A stretch of 64,000 bases of DNA. Source: Mesodorylaimus sp. YZB2_4. Lineage: Eukaryota > Nematoda > Enoplea > Dorylaimida > Dorylaimidae. Shown one piece after another: positions 1 to 11,395 of the stretch. The stretch lies in NCBI GenBank assembly GCA_030248295.1, contig JASANH010000142.1:1-64000 (forward strand), given 5' to 3'. Every line of letters starts with the position of its first letter. Within the stretch, counting starts at the first letter, position 1. The translations under genes were made by a program, and so were the position numbers. The notes beneath the pieces are model-generated. The model was given only the letters and a program-made list of their open reading frames with translations, was not told the DNA's origin and made no database searches.

Positions 1-141
1 ACACAAAGCAAAGGTTACTCCCTAACTGTGGGATAGTTTAGACGGGTCAGGCCTATTGCCCTGCATAGCTACTAGTGCTAGTAATCGTAAACTTTGATCA
101 CTAATCTAAACACTAAGCTAATAGTTCGCGATGACGCGACA
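1..141 (-). repeat. 3' LTR of retroelement 1 (partial)
   Basis: Positions 1-141 match 6383-6520 almost base for base. Both end, on the plus strand, in GATGACGCGACA, so on the minus strand the LTR starts TGTCGCGTCATC, the usual TG start. The remainder lies outside the window. Confidence 0.92.
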
Positions 142-161
142 CTCCCACGCCAACGATTTCA

Positions 162-1030
162 TCATGGATTGCCGGCCGTGGTCGCTTTCACAATGTCCGC
201 CAGCGTGAGGAGGCGTGGACCCCCTTCGACTGGGGGTTCGGTGGCTCTTTTGGTGCGGAAGCGCCGACGCATGTACTTGACAGCGCATGACCCAATGAAT
301 TGCAAGGTCACTAGGGTACAGCAACTGTAGACCCAAATCCACAAAATCTTGCTGGCCCAATGGCTGATGAGGCCCCACGGTGTCAGGCTGCTCACTGCGT
401 CGAGAATGGCCTGGGCGTCCTTGGATTTAGGGATATCATGTGCCACCTGTGCTAACTGTCGTAAGATTTCTGCTTGCCCATCCACCGTGGCGAACAGGTC
501 ATTTAAACTGCTATGTGCTCGTAGCTCTCTCTGGGTATACAACTGTATGGGCTTGTGAATAACTGCTGTAAAGTCAACGTATTCTGCTATCTTAGAAGAG
601 TGCAGTGCATGCTTGATTAATTGGCCTGCAAACGGCTTGACGATTCCGTTGTGTGCGGTGTACACCAATAAGCCTTGGTTGGGATCACTGATGTAGACTT
701 CATGGGCTAAATCACAATCAATGGGGGCAGAATTTGCATAAATAATGGATGTTTTGGGATCTATGTATCCATTTGAAGATGTGCCTCGTACTGTAAAGTT
801 CACAGGGATCCACTCGGTGCATCGGTCTCCCATCTTGCAAAACTCGAACCGGTCCACCGGGCTGCACGGCCATACTTCAAGAAACTGGCCATACATTCGC
901 GCCATAATTTGACTGTCGTTGAGAAGTCGTCTAGCGATCAAGGTTGGCTCCGCGTGGGCGAGGACCAAATCAATTTCTTGGAGTTCCTTGATGGTCTGGC
1001 ACACGGTGCTGAAGACATGAGGGATTCTCA
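162..1030 (-). pseudogene. Env-like glycoprotein fragment (C-terminal part), BEL/Pao element 1
   Basis: From about 1030 to the stop at 162 the minus strand encodes roughly 289 residues after the integrase junction and before the 3' LTR, the position of env in env-bearing BEL/Pao elements. Visible features are paired cysteines (C..VDRFEFC, RC, DC), an N-glycosylation sequon (NFT), a heptad-like segment around LNDLFATVDGQAEILRQL, one hydrophobic membrane span (ILWIWVYSCCTLVTLQFIG) and a basic tail (KYMRRRFRTKR). This is the layout of the C-terminal half of a viral-type fusion glycoprotein. I cannot assign its source from sequence alone: class III (rhabdo-, chuvirus- or gB-like) is my guess, and phlebovirus-like proteins are known in Ascaris Tas-type elements. 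The N-terminal half is missing, removed by the same event that truncated integrase. Confidence 0.72.
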
Positions 1031-2938
1031 GGGTGCCCGTTCTGGAATAAACGTCCATCGGATACCAAGATTGCTGACATAGGACAGTACATTGTCGTCC
1101 TTCGTGGCTGTGTGCCACAAGTCTTCCGCAGCTGACTTTGTCAGTTTGAATTGCGCAGCATTATCGGACAAAATATGGGAAGGTGTGCCACGTCTGGAGA
1201 TGAACCGGCGGAGGCAGAACAGAAATTGATCAGCAGTCAAAGCTTCCACCAGCTCCAAGTGGACTGCCCGCGTGCTCATGCATGTAAATAAGCATATCCA
1301 GACCTTTTTCGCGTCTTGACCTTGTTTGATGTAAAGTGGACCTAGATAATCCAAGCCAGTAAACGTGAACGGTGCGGTTTCTCGGACCCGTGAGGCAGGA
1401 AAATCTGGCATTGGCGGCGGAATATATGGTCCCCCTTCGGCCTTCTTGCAGGTCAGACAGGATCTTATGTGCTGACGAACGACGGAACGCCCAGACGGGA
1501 TCCAAAACGTGTGTCGAATTTGCGATAAGGTATGGGCTGTGCCAGTGTGCAGTAATCTTTCGTGAAAACTGCGAATGACCAACGTGGTAAACCATTCCTT
1601 TTTTGGCAGGAGGATCGGATAAACGGCATCTTTCTCGAGATTCGCGTGCTTCAGTCGGCCTCTGCAGCGCAGGATGCCATCGTCGCCCTTGCAGAGGTTC
1701 AAGTGATCCTGGATTGGGCTCCTTTTCCCTTTGTCAATTGCTTGAAACACCTCCGCGAAATGCTGCTCCTGAACGCGCTTGACCCATACGATCTGTGCTG
1801 ACTGGATATCGGCAGCAGTCAGGGGCCCTTTATCAGAGCACGTCTTGTCTTTCAATTTTCGGATAAATCGCAAACTCCATGCGGTGACTCTTAACAACTT
1901 CATCAAACTGGAAAATCGATTCTGATCAATGCTCAATGGGCTGGTCCGCGCGTTCGGATTGTGTTCAGTATTAAGCATAGAAGTTTCGAATAAAACGCAC
2001 GGTTTCTGTTCTGAGGAAATTTTCTCCAAAGTAGCTGTATCGATTTTAAACTGCTCAACTTCTGGTGTCCATGCTGAGTTGTCCTTCAACAGCCACGGTG
2101 GTCCATGCCACCAGAGCGAACTTTTGCTCACTTCGTCGGCAGGATTCTGATCGGTATGGATGTAACGAAACTGAATGTGCGGAATTTTTCGTAACTGCTT
2201 GACACGATTAGTCACGAAAACGGATAGCGGCTTACTGGATCGAATCCAGTGTAAAACGCATTGAGAGTCCGTCCATAAAAATCGGTTCGTGATGGCCACA
2301 TTCAATGATTTCTCCACGAATTGCAGCATGACTCCCCCAACAGACGCGGCTAACAGTTCTAAACGTGGTATGGTAATCGCTCTGGTTGGCGCCAAACGCG
2401 ACTTTGCGAAGGTCAGATGCGATGAAACGCCTTTCGGTGACCAAACAGCAGCCCCATAGGCCTTCTTCGAAGCATCCGTGAAACAATGTAGCTCATAGAC
2501 GGTGTCTGGTGCCTCACTGATAAGTCCAGCGTAACGAGGAACCGAAACAGAATTGACAAGCTCAACGGCTTGAATGGTTTTTTGCCACTCATCTATCTGG
2601 GCAGACGTCAGCGGATCATCCCACCCTTGCTTCTCCAACCACAAATTTTGCAGAAAGCTCTTTCCGGGAAGCAAGATGGGACTAAACAGGCCCAATGGGT
2701 CAAAATATTTGGCGATGGACTGCAAAATAATACGTTTCGTAAAGTCCAATGCCAATGCCTGGCTTCCAGGTCGACTCAACTGCATGGTGTCAGATTTTGT
2801 ATCCCAGGTCATGCCTAGAATCTTCACCAATGATGATTTCACACGATCAGCTTCAGGGATCGCCATCATGACTTCTGGATCATTGGACGTCCATTCTCTC
2901 AGATTCATGGACGCGGAGCTGAAGATCTCCTTGGCCTT
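1028..2938 (-). pseudogene. RT connection, RNase H and truncated integrase, BEL/Pao element 1
   Basis: The frame contains MNLREWTSND and FDPLGLFSP typical of Pao pol, RNase H blocks (CFTDASKKAYGAAVW, IPRLELLAA, WTDSQCVLHWI, HTDQNPADEVS), then the integrase HHCC finger (SFHERLLHTG...CLTCKKAEGG) and two catalytic Asp blocks (FTGLDYLGPL, HILSDNAAQF). It stops after FIPERAP, immediately before the segment that holds the third catalytic residue (Glu) in the sister element. The lost C-terminal part of integrase is replaced by env-like sequence, so integrase cannot be active. Confidence 0.9.
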
Positions 2939-3335
2939 CTAATAGAAAATATGCGCTTCACCCGCGGACGGTGCACCGCTGATCAGATTATCCACATACA
3001 AATCCCGAAGCAGAGCTGAGGCCATATCAGAGCCATCTCGGAGCAAGTGGTACTGAATAGTGGCACCAAGCAGAAACGGACTCGAGATTATGCCGAATGG
3101 CACTCGGGTAAAACGGTAGACTTCGAGATTGCCTTCCATGTCCAGCTTCGTCGGGTCCTTCACCCAGAGAAATCGGGTAACATCTCTCGCTTGCCGGTTG
3201 TAGCCCAATCTGCAGAAACGCTTTCTCGATATCCGCAGTCAACGCCACCTTGTGCAGACGCATGAATCGCAGATGCAGAATCGCATGAGCAAAGCGCAAA
3301 GGTCCTCCAAAATAACTGGACCACGGTTCAAGCAC
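2939..3335 (-). pseudogene. Reverse transcriptase core, frameshifted, BEL/Pao element 1
   Basis: Two overlapping minus frames together cover the RT palm. The upstream frame gives KVALTADIEKAFLQIGLQP (first catalytic Asp block). The downstream frame gives DVTRFLWVKDP, RVPFGIISSPFLLGAT and the YVDNLISG catalytic box. A shift near 3205 separates them, and a TAG stop at 2939-2941 interrupts the frame before the connection and RNase H domains, which resume in the same frame. Confidence 0.88.
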
Positions 3336-5188
3336 CCGTTGATGCTGGGCAAGTCTTTCCTAGACTTTGCCGAGCCATCGTATACAATACGGACTTTGGT
3401 TGTGCTTTTCTCAGGAGTAATTACCGGATGGTGCGGAATATAATGCCGTTTCGTGACTGCGTTATCAGGGTCTGGTACCTTTTCGATGATACCTTGCTGT
3501 AGCTGTGCTTGGATTATGGCATTGTACTTCTCTAGAAGGTCAGGATCCGTTTTCAGGCGGCGAATCAAAGACTGCAAACGTCCCATAGCCAAACCATAAT
3601 TAGTAGGTAGCAAATCGACATTATCTTTCCAAGGCCAGGCTACCAAATAACGCTGGCCGTCGAACTGAATCGATTGATTGAATTTCTGCAAGACGGTGTC
3701 ATCAACCGAAACTTGGGGTTGGTCCTTGATTTCAAGGGACTCCAAACTCCACCAATCTTCCAGTTTTATTTCCTTCAGAAGTGGTTGATCAGCACTGACG
3801 ACTGAGGATTCACCAACCACATTATTGGCGACTGGGGTTAACATGGTGACAGATGGTTTATTGGACCACTCAGACGTATCACCAGTGCGTCCACTGACCA
3901 CCCAGCCCAACTTGGACCCGATCACATACAGGCCTTTGCCCAGTTCCACTCTTTCGGCCGTGATCAAATCCCAATAATAATTATTCCCAATCAGTAGGTC
4001 GATCCCTGGTTTTGGTGGTTTTTTGCCAACTGGGTCCGCCATTGGCATTGTCTGATACAACGCTCCGTATCTGGCCACATCCACCAACTTGTGGTGAATT
4101 TCTCCAATTCTTTGGACAGTATTTGCTAGGAGTTCCATGGCGGATCCATCCAGCAGTTTCAGTTTGACCACCTTGGTCCGAATCCGCGTAGCCTCGATCC
4201 CACCAAATGTGTAAATCTGCAGTGTCTCCTGAGACTGCGGTTCTGCTTTCAATTTTGCGACCAGCTCCTCAGTCACATATGTGCGCTGACTCCCACAGTC
4301 GAAAACTAGTCGGACCTTTTCTCCATGCGGCGATTGTGGGGTCATGACATGTGCACTCGCAGTTTGAAGAAGACCACGTCCATCCAAATTGACCAGGGCA
4401 TTTTCAGGCTTGTGCCCCTCAGGTTCGGTTTTCTGATGTTCTTCCAAAACAGGACAGGCAGCTTCCTTTTTCGGATCCTGCATGGAGAACTTCTTTGGGC
4501 ACAAACTTCGATGATGACGTTTCTTCTGTTTGCAGTGCACACACGCCTTTTCAGATTTGCAAGCCTTTCGGCTATGACCTTCTCTAATGCAGACGAAACA
4601 TTTTCCCTTGATCTGTTTCTTCCTGGCTTCAACTGTGGTATACACTGGACATTCATCAGCCCAATGGTCTCCTTGGCAAAAGAAACATTTGCTACTCTGC
4701 GTCTTCTCAGCTCTGGAGTGGGTCAAAAGAGAACCTGTCGTCGTGTGATATTCGCCCTGTTTTTTCTGGTCGTCGTCAGACGTGTGATATCCTCCAGATC
4801 TCTTCTGGGGGCCATTTTGCACATGCAAAAAACCTGTGGTAGGTTTCGGTGCCACGGATGCTGATGGCTTGTGATGCTGATCAGCCAGTTCTCGGGCTTC
4901 GAGCAGCTCCTGTACCCTTTTTCGGAGTGCGGCTACGGTCCAAGCCTCATCTCCCCGATTTTCTTCCAGGCGCAAAATTACATTGCGCGGTAGTTTCGAA
5001 AAAATCACTGACACGACATGTCCGTGCTCGATCTGTTCGCCTAGGGCTTCCAACGAACGAAGATGCTTTTCGACTTTGTCCCACACAAAACGGATTTTAG
5101 GCGTCTGATCTGGTGGCGCCTGCAGAGTCGAGAGAGCCATACAGTGCGAGTTGACGACCACCTGTTTGTCGCCGTATCGCTTGTTCAA
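3239..5188 (-). pseudogene. gag C-terminal part, zinc knuckles, protease and start of RT, BEL/Pao element 1
   Basis: This 649-codon frame carries the rest of gag with three zinc-knuckle-like motifs (CFFCQGDHWADEC, CFVCIREGHSRKAC, CVHCKQKKRHHRSLC), then a retropepsin-like segment around DCGSQRTYVTEEL (DxG in place of the usual DSG), then the N-terminal RT region with LPTNYGLAMGRL, IPHHPVITPEKSTTKVR and VYDGSAK. It goes out of frame near 3290, just before the first conserved RT aspartate block, which continues in another frame. The Asp-Cys-Gly in the protease also occurs in some other BEL elements and need not be inactivating. Confidence 0.9.
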
Positions 5189-5802
5189 ATTTCGACCGCA
5201 TGCGCATAATTTTCGTTCGTCAAGGACAGACCTGTAATGGCCGACTTGGCTTCCCCAAGCAGCTGGCCACGTAAATAGTTAAATTTGTCAACATCAGACA
5301 ATGTGGTGTTGTTGTGAATGGCCGTTTCGAAGGAGTCCCAAAACTCGTGCCACTGCATGACGTCACCAGAAAATTTCTTCAAATCGATTTTAGGCAGCTT
5401 TACACTCGGGGCGGCCACCGCTTGCTGGCGATCCAGGTCCGCAGCGATTGCTTGCCTGCGCTGAAAATCACGGTCACGGGCTCGATAGAGGGTGCTCAGA
5501 ACGACGGAAATTTCCTCAATCACAGCATCCAGTTCCAGTATCAGGTTCGAGTCGGCTTCTGCGACCTCATCGACGGATTTCTGATCAGCTTCCGTCTTGC
5601 AGGTAATCTGAATTAGTTTCTCATGGAGCTGGGAAAATGCAATACGGCGGGCCTTCAGCTTATTGACGAAGAATTCTGTCTCCATGATGTAGGTATCACG
5701 GGCTGCTCCAGTTTGGAAAGCCATAGTCAAGGCCGGCTTCTCAGCCATTGACTTCTTGATTTCGTTTCGAACCGGTCTCAAGGAACGAAGAATACTCGAC
5801 AT
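5185..5802 (-). pseudogene. gag N-terminal part, BEL/Pao element 1
   Basis: A 205-codon reading frame starts with an ATG at 5802, just after the 5' leader. It has a charged helical N-terminal region and then the conserved LPKIDLKKFSGD block followed by W.EFWDSFETAIH, the hallmark of Pao-type gag (DUF1759-like); the other element here has LPKFSGD..QFKPFWDAF at the matching place. The frame ends at AHAVEI. Gag homology continues immediately in the next frame (LNKRYGDKQ), so a one-base indel near 5190 splits gag in two. Confidence 0.88.
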
Positions 5803-6204
5803 CGTCGACTAAATTCGGAAAAATGACCAATCGCACTCAGGAAAAACGGAGGGCTTCCAAAGCAAAAACGGAAATCACTATGACGTCCAATTGGTCCTCA
5901 ATAGCGGAAGAGAACAACGGAATGGGTGACGTCACAGTCGCTCAGAAAAAATCGCAGAAAAGTGCGACAACCAAACGGACGGTCAATCAGAATACAGAGC
6001 AGAGCACACTTCCCAGCTTTCGTCTGACTCCCGGACGCCTCCGCCTAACGGTCCAGAAATGACCAGGTAGAAAGGAACCGCAGCCAACCCTTCGTTTCCC
6101 ACAGGGCGCGTAATGAGCTCCTTCCTAGCTAGGAGGACAGACTACTTGCACGAAGGGAGTGGCAACCGCGACATGCAAGACGCAGAAAACTGACCTCATA
6201 CCAA

Positions 6205-6520
6205 TGGAACCAGAATGAATTCACTTGCAAATCCAAGTGTCCATTGATGCCGAAACGCAAAATCGCTCAATAATCGTACAGTGCTGCTACCACTTTATGT
6301 GGCGACTCTTCCCACATAAGTAATTCGACCGTTCACGAACTCTTTTACTCTGAACTATACACACATCCTCTCCATTAAGTTACACAAAGCAAAGGTTACT
6401 CCCTAACTGTGGGATAGTTTAGACGGGTCAGGCCTATCGCCCCATAGCTACTAGTGCTAGTAATCGTAAACATTGATCACTAATCTAAACACTAAGCTAA
6501 TAGTTCGCGATGACGCGACA
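6205..6520 (-). repeat. 5' LTR of retroelement 1 (inner end approximate)
   Basis: The outer end at 6520 is fixed by identity with the 3' LTR copy starting at 141. The inner end is a guess: on the minus strand a PBS-like TTGGTATGAG follows near 6205, resembling the TGGTAGCAGAA site of the other BEL/Pao element. Only 6383-6520 is confirmed by comparison, because the partner LTR leaves the window. Confidence 0.6.
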
Positions 6521-7288
6521 AAAGCAGGCCAGTGCAGCAGTATCGAAATTTTATGATTTGTGTGATAATTCGGTGTTGAGGTACATTTTTTGCTTCGTAG
6601 GGGGCCATTGGACGCATTTAAATTCAACAATATGTAGTCGGATAGCCTTCGTTCATTAACAAAAAACTTATAAAATTTTTCCAATTTTTTAAATCTGTCA
6701 AGATGGAATTTTTGGTTGGTACGGGTCGGTCGGTACGGTATGGGCCGTACCAGGCCTCGGGTACGGGTACGGTCGACCCTGGGCTCTGGGCGAGTCACAC
6801 CGTGCCGAACGAGTAGAGTCAGGAAACTTGTCCTCGAACACCAATCGGCAAGGACCCTACCTTGTCGCCCAGACCCTGGTGTAGGCGCAAGATGCCCTTG
6901 AAGGAGGCGCGCCCAGTGGAGAGGCACAGATGGACTGCCGTGAGAGCTGGTCACCTTACGGGCTCGCTTATCTAGCATTCGTCCGAAATAGAGATAAGGA
7001 CTCGCTAAATCCGACCAGGACTGGGATTTTTGAAAAGTACTCTTTTATTCGCTGTGCAGTAGATGACCTACACCCAACCCTGGGTAGCAAACAAATATAG
7101 AGCCAAAAACTCAATTTTCAGCACGGTCTTTATCAGTATGGCTGAAATGGTCGACCATTTTTTAGGGGGTCAGCAAGAAGTGGTGGGCATGCGGTCAGGG
7201 TGGAGAAGGGGGTCAAAAATGGAGAAATTTTTACGGTCGACCTTAATACACCTAAATTAATACGAATAATTAACAAGCCTTCTTCGAT
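6521..7288. repeat. Repeat debris: hAT-like end and family-3 repeat fragment
   Basis: No gene is seen. 6715-6783 holds iterated GGTACGGGT/GGTCGGTACGG words that resemble the termini of the hAT-like element at 45691-47295. On the minus strand this end reads CAGGGTCGACCGTACCCG. It abuts 6784-6975, which on the minus strand matches 51700-51940 (shared words GGTGACCAGCT, CTCACGGCAG, GACTCGCCCAGAGCC). The hAT-like end therefore interrupts an older dispersed repeat. The rest is unassigned. Confidence 0.5.
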
Positions 7289-7690
7289 ATGCTGGAATGT
7301 TTTAGAAATGACAGAGCCTACGAATCATCTGTAAGCGTATACTGCAATACGACTGACAACCGGGAAGCCACAAGCAAGTGCATTCGGCAAGTGTACAAGA
7401 ATACTACTGGCCTTTTCTACGCGCACTGCTCGAGAGCTGCTGATTGTTTCAAGAAATTAGGTGGCTGCAAGGTCATCTACGACTGGATCATGTCGTGGAT
7501 ATGCGGCTTTGAATACACGATGTTCTTTGAAAATGGAGAGAAGGTAATCGAGAAATATCCCGATTGTGCTCGCATGTCAAAGTCGGAGGCCCTGGGTGGA
7601 CTGATCGTGAGATATCTCCAAGTTTGTGACGTGATGCGAGCCAAAAGATGCCAAAGCGCGGGCCTCTGGTGGGCGCAAAAATATCCTTAA
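7289..7690 (+). CDS. Small cysteine-rich protein or terminal exon, function unknown
   Basis: A 133-codon frame with an even spread of ten cysteines, two sequons (NTT twice) and an aromatic-rich C-terminus ending WWAQKYP. The spacing (CNTTDNREATSKC, HCSRAADC, GGC, WIC, DC, VC) suggests a disulfide-bonded secreted domain. Nematode DUF19/T20D4.11-like proteins have a comparable look, but I cannot confirm that family. No signal peptide is visible at the ATG, and an acceptor-like TTTTAG occurs just inside the frame, so this is more likely a last exon than a whole gene. A polyadenylation signal AATAAA follows at 7785-7790, 95 bases past the stop. No upstream exon was recognised. Confidence 0.45.
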   Translation: MLECFRNDRAYESSVSVYCNTTDNREATSKCIRQVYKNTTGLFYAHCSRAADCFKKLGGCKVIYDWIMSWICGFEYTMFFENGEKVIEKYPDCARMSKSEALGGLIVRYLQVCDVMRAKRCQSAGLWWAQKYP

Positions 7691-7790
7691 AGACAGCATG
7701 AGGTCGAGAGAAGAAGCAATTTTCAGTGACCATATTCAAAAAAGAAAAAAGCGCCTGTCTTTACCTTAGTTGAACACAAAAGGCAATAAA

Positions 7791-8689
7791 AGGTTTTGCA
7801 ACACTCGTCATTCGTCGAACTGCTGTAACACTGCGAAAACACCGCATCGATTTCCGCTTTGCGCATCTTCCTGTAGTTCCTAGAAATACAACACTAACAA
7901 TAAACGTATCCACACATACTGCAATAGAAATCTGATTACACGGCTCTGCTGTAGCCGCTGCCGAACCCCACTAAAAAGGGTCCATAAAAAGGACCAAGGC
8001 CTAGGGCTTAGGAATAGAGAACACGAAGCTGCCACCAAAAAACTGCTACATCTCATCATATGGTTGTATCATCTGCTACACTAGAACTTTTAATGTGCAT
8101 TTTGTGTCGTCTTTTCTAACTGTGACTTGATCTTAAAGTTATTGTGAGCAGAAGAAAATAACGACGCGCGTAGCTGTCTCCACTCCATATGGTGGCATGA
8201 TCTGAGAGCTGGCGGCTCCCTCATCATCATCCGTAATAAAAGCCTTCAATCACATTTGACTTTCTCATACAATGCGCAGGTAACCCCAGTCGTCATTCGA
8301 CTGACTAGCTAGACTCATGAAAGCATTATGGTTTGCGCGATATCGCACGTAACACTTTTTAAATAATAACTGTGAGGACCTTGCAATTCGTATATAGACA
8401 TCAACGTGCCGAGTGGTCTTTACTGCGTATCTTTTTGATTTGGCAACACCTTTGAGTAGGCTGTCAGAGAGCTTGGCTACTCGGTGTTCATATACATCTG
8501 TTTTTAATGCACGATTCTGCTTTTTTATAGAAAAATGCACGTTTCATTTAGAAAGGCCGACTGGTATATCTTCCGATCCAACTATCCCACTATCCCGCTG
8601 TCCCAGTTTCCTAGACAAAAGGACTTCGTCCAGGGCGGGTTCCTATGGGCGCCTGAACCTACGACCAGACATGTCGGTATGGGTTAGTC
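7791..8689. other. Non-coding stretch
   Basis: I see no convincing gene or structured repeat. The few open frames lack protein-like composition or recognisable motifs. Confidence 0.5.
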
Positions 8690-9470
8690 GTTGATGTGTT
8701 AAATAGGCAGTCAGCCCATGCCAAATCCGGTAGAAATGCATTAGTTCCAATTGATTTCTGCGATTTTCCAAACTAGGCAAATTTAGGGCAGCCAACATGG
8801 TGTCATAGTCAAAATGCCATCGGTTTTGTATGCAGCAAGCTGCAAATTTTTGAACTTATTCCAGATCTATGATTGATTTCTATTGTGTCGGTGCCCAAAC
8901 GACGGATGCATAATCGAGACGTAGGAGAATGCATTGCGAAAAACGGTCTTCAAAACGTTAGTTGCTAATTTTCCAAACTTGCAGCGGAATGCACCAATCG
9001 TTTGCCTACAAGAGAAAGCGAGCTGACGCGAGCGACAGTGTTCTTTAAATTGCATGTTTGCGGAGAGCTGAATATACAAGTATTTTATTGCGTCTGCGAA
9101 AAGAATCTGTTTCCCATCAAGCCTGAGAATCGGTCCAAGTTGTAAGCGTCCAAAGTGGAATAAACAGCCCTGAGTTTTATCAGCATTAAATCCGAGGCCG
9201 ACATTGTTTGTGCTCTCCTTTATGCAGTCACTCGCACCCTGGAAATCACTGCGGAGGGTACCATTTTTGAACACTGGGCCGAGCAGTGCCATATCGTCCC
9301 CATAGGCCTGAAGGAGCAAATCTGGAAATTCTTTTGTGCAATTTTCAAGGATAGGATTGATAAATGCCATAAAGAGAGTTGGCGCCATGCCGGAGCCTTA
9401 AACAAGTGCATTGGTCTCAGGGGAGGTCATGTCAAAAAGGAATAAGTATGGCATCGCACAGTTTCGATAA
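8690..9470 (-). pseudogene. Non-LTR retrotransposon (LINE) reverse transcriptase fragment
   Basis: On the minus strand 9388-8867 encodes a reverse-transcriptase palm fragment: MAPTLFMAFINPI (the usual LAPTLF.L.IN block), the catalytic box LLQAYGDDMALLG, then GLGFNADKTQGCLFHFG and YLYIQLSANMQF, the typical run after the YxDD box. Upstream the homology continues across an in-frame stop (TSPETNALV then stop then GSGMAPTLF). Downstream, in another frame, a piece reading LAALNLPSLENRRNQLELM resembles the RR..L..FY region seen C-terminal to LINE RTs. Stops and frameshifts show a dead, 5'- and 3'-truncated copy. The clade (CR1, RTE or other) cannot be set here. Confidence 0.82.
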
Positions 9471-10140
9471 AAATGTACTCAGGCTACGAACTTTTTGGAC
9501 TCGCCTCGTACTTGTCCCAGGCTTGTCAATGCAGCCTGCTATCGCATCCTCCAGTCACTTTCACTTCGACAGAAGAGCACTGTTTTGGGCATCTTACAGC
9601 TCAGAAAACCTATCTGCCTGATTCGCTCCTTTAAGTATACAGTTCTGTCTCAGACGTAGACGTAAATCAGCATCATGACATGATTTTGAAGCAACTGTTT
9701 TCCACTCTGTCAAGACAGGACCACATCCAGTCCAATATCAATATCTGATTTGTTTTGAGTTAAAATGATCCGGTTTTCCTGTCGACAATTTTAAATTCTA
9801 ATTTGTTGGCTTATTCTTGCATATAGTAGGAGCCTCATGAAATGAGAGAGCAAGTTATCGCCCAGCGAACAATTGCCCGTGATTCGTTGGCTATAAACTC
9901 AGCACTATGTAGGTGACGTGAACCGCGTTCTTGTGACTTGTGCCATTCTCTGGCCAGCCCTAGTTCGCCCCAGGGCGAGCCAAAGATTTCAGCAGGCAAG
10001 GAGCACAATCATAGGACCATGAGTGACATTGGAATCGACGGAATTCGATTACGGCCCCAGCCAGTGGGAAAAGACCCAAAACGTGAGCCTTTCCTGGATT
10101 CCCAAAACCGAATTCTCGAAGGATGTGTCATAGTTACAAC
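9471..10140. other. Non-coding stretch
   Basis: Nothing recognisable apart from possible eroded LINE remnants next to 9470. A weak open frame at 9938-10195 runs into the SINE and is not protein-like. Confidence 0.45.
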
Positions 10141-10311
10141 TGCCCATGGCATGGCGGTTAGGGTGTCCGCCTCTTCGCGCTGGGTGCGCGCGTAGAGGGA
10201 AGGGTTCTACTCCCGCCTAGATACAAAATGATTGTCATGTGTGTTTCTCAGCCGTCGAGTGCGCCTCATGGTGCTTGGCTATGGATAAAGTATAGGTCAT
10301 GACATGACGTG
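10141..10311 (+). repeat. tRNA-derived SINE, family 1, copy A
   Basis: The head is tRNA-like, with an A-box-like CATGGCGGTTAGGG and a B-box-like GGGTTCTACTCCC. The body shares TGATTGTCA, CTCAGCC.TCGAGTGCGC and TGCTTGGCTATGGATAAAG with copies near 30.6, 40.3, 47.1 and 50.9 kb. It is not a functional tRNA gene because no acceptor stem closes the fold. Confidence 0.82.
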
Positions 10312-11395
10312 ACCTGTAATGCTAAAGGTCTTTTGCATTGCGGCTGCAATAGAACATTTCCATTGGCTGTAAACCGCGAATGAACGTTCATTATAGCAAG
10401 TATAGTCACGACTGCTTGCTTTTCACAAAAAAGGCCGCAACTTGCACTTGCTCATCCTAATCGACCTTCCGTATGTAATCTGCCTGAAAACAAGTAATCT
10501 GTCTGGTAGACATTCTGAGTGGCAGAGAAGCGAAATCCAGTCTGCTGAGTTAAAGTTTGAATTAAATATTCGGAAATGAGAATCAAGTCGGGACATGACC
10601 CCGTTTGACTGATGTGGTACATGATAGGCTCGACGTTTTTGCGCACAGTATTAGTCCCCCTCGCCGCTCAAATACATGCGCACGCTGCATTTGATGACGT
10701 AGAAAAACATGAATGCGCAGAAGCCTGTATGCTGCAAAAACTTTGTAAATGCATTTGGTGCAGGCGCAGAATCGAGATATCCCCTTAAAAGATCACCTGC
10801 CTCCAGCTGTTGATCCAATTGAGACACAATCTCCCTTCACCTGGCATGCTGACACAGGTCACTTCTTCCTGTTCGCCTGCTTGGGCAACGAATAGCTGTG
10901 AGCAAGAATTGCGCTTATGATAGAAATGTTCACTTTAGCGAAAAAACCTTAAGCTTGCAACAAGTTGAATGGCCCTACATTGGAGAAGGTACCGCGGGGA
11001 GCGTGGTCTTAAAAACCAATCCAGGCAGCCTCCTAGTCCTTTGAGCCAGAGACATCACCCCGACGGATTTCTCCCTCACCAGCAAGAGAGCTTGAGAGAG
11101 CAGTGAGAGACCGTAGTGTAATAGGTGCCTTCAGTGGTTATCCTATTTGCATAGGACATCTAGTGCGCACACGAGGCACAGACTATTTGTCAGACATCTA
11201 GTGTGCACAAGAGGCACAGAACCTGACTGTTTCAGTAGCCTACGGGACAAACTCTCCGACTGGAGGTGAGCAAGTCTTGCGACTATACCTGACCGAGAAC
11301 CATCAACCGGAGAGGCTGACGCGCCAGCCAGGGGAGCGTATCGATTGGTCCCGACCGCAAGGGGTGCTGATTACACAGGGCATTTGTGAATGTAC
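10312..11395. other. Non-coding stretch with a 38-bp direct duplication
   Basis: No gene is seen. GACATCTAGTG.GCACA.GAGGCACAGA occurs at 11155 and again at 11193 (period 38). 11025-11075 shares CATCACCCCGACGG and CTCCTAGTC words with 15940-15985, and 11300-11345 resembles 39855-39900 (ATCAACC.GAG.GGCTGACGC), both marks of dispersed repeats. Confidence 0.5.

Larger units (their letters stand above)
1..6520 (-). mobile_element. BEL/Pao LTR retroelement 1, degraded, env-bearing, truncated by window start
   Basis: Read on the minus strand the order is 5' LTR (starting at 6520 with TGTCGCG), gag with three zinc knuckles, aspartic protease, reverse transcriptase, RNase H, integrase, an env-like region, and a 3' LTR that begins at 141 and runs off the window. 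The gag-PR-RT-RNaseH-IN order and the Pao-type RT box YVDN place it in BEL/Pao. The two LTR pieces in view are very similar but differ by a few substitutions and a small indel, so the copy is older than the one at 52-58 kb. The frame is broken by indels near 5190, 3290 and 3205, by a stop at 2939-2941, and by a deletion-type junction near 1030. It is a dead copy. Confidence 0.93.

Noticed and set aside
5823-6062. Plus-strand ORF in the 5' leader of BEL/Pao element 1
   Set aside because: It is antisense to the element's leader and lacks protein-like features.
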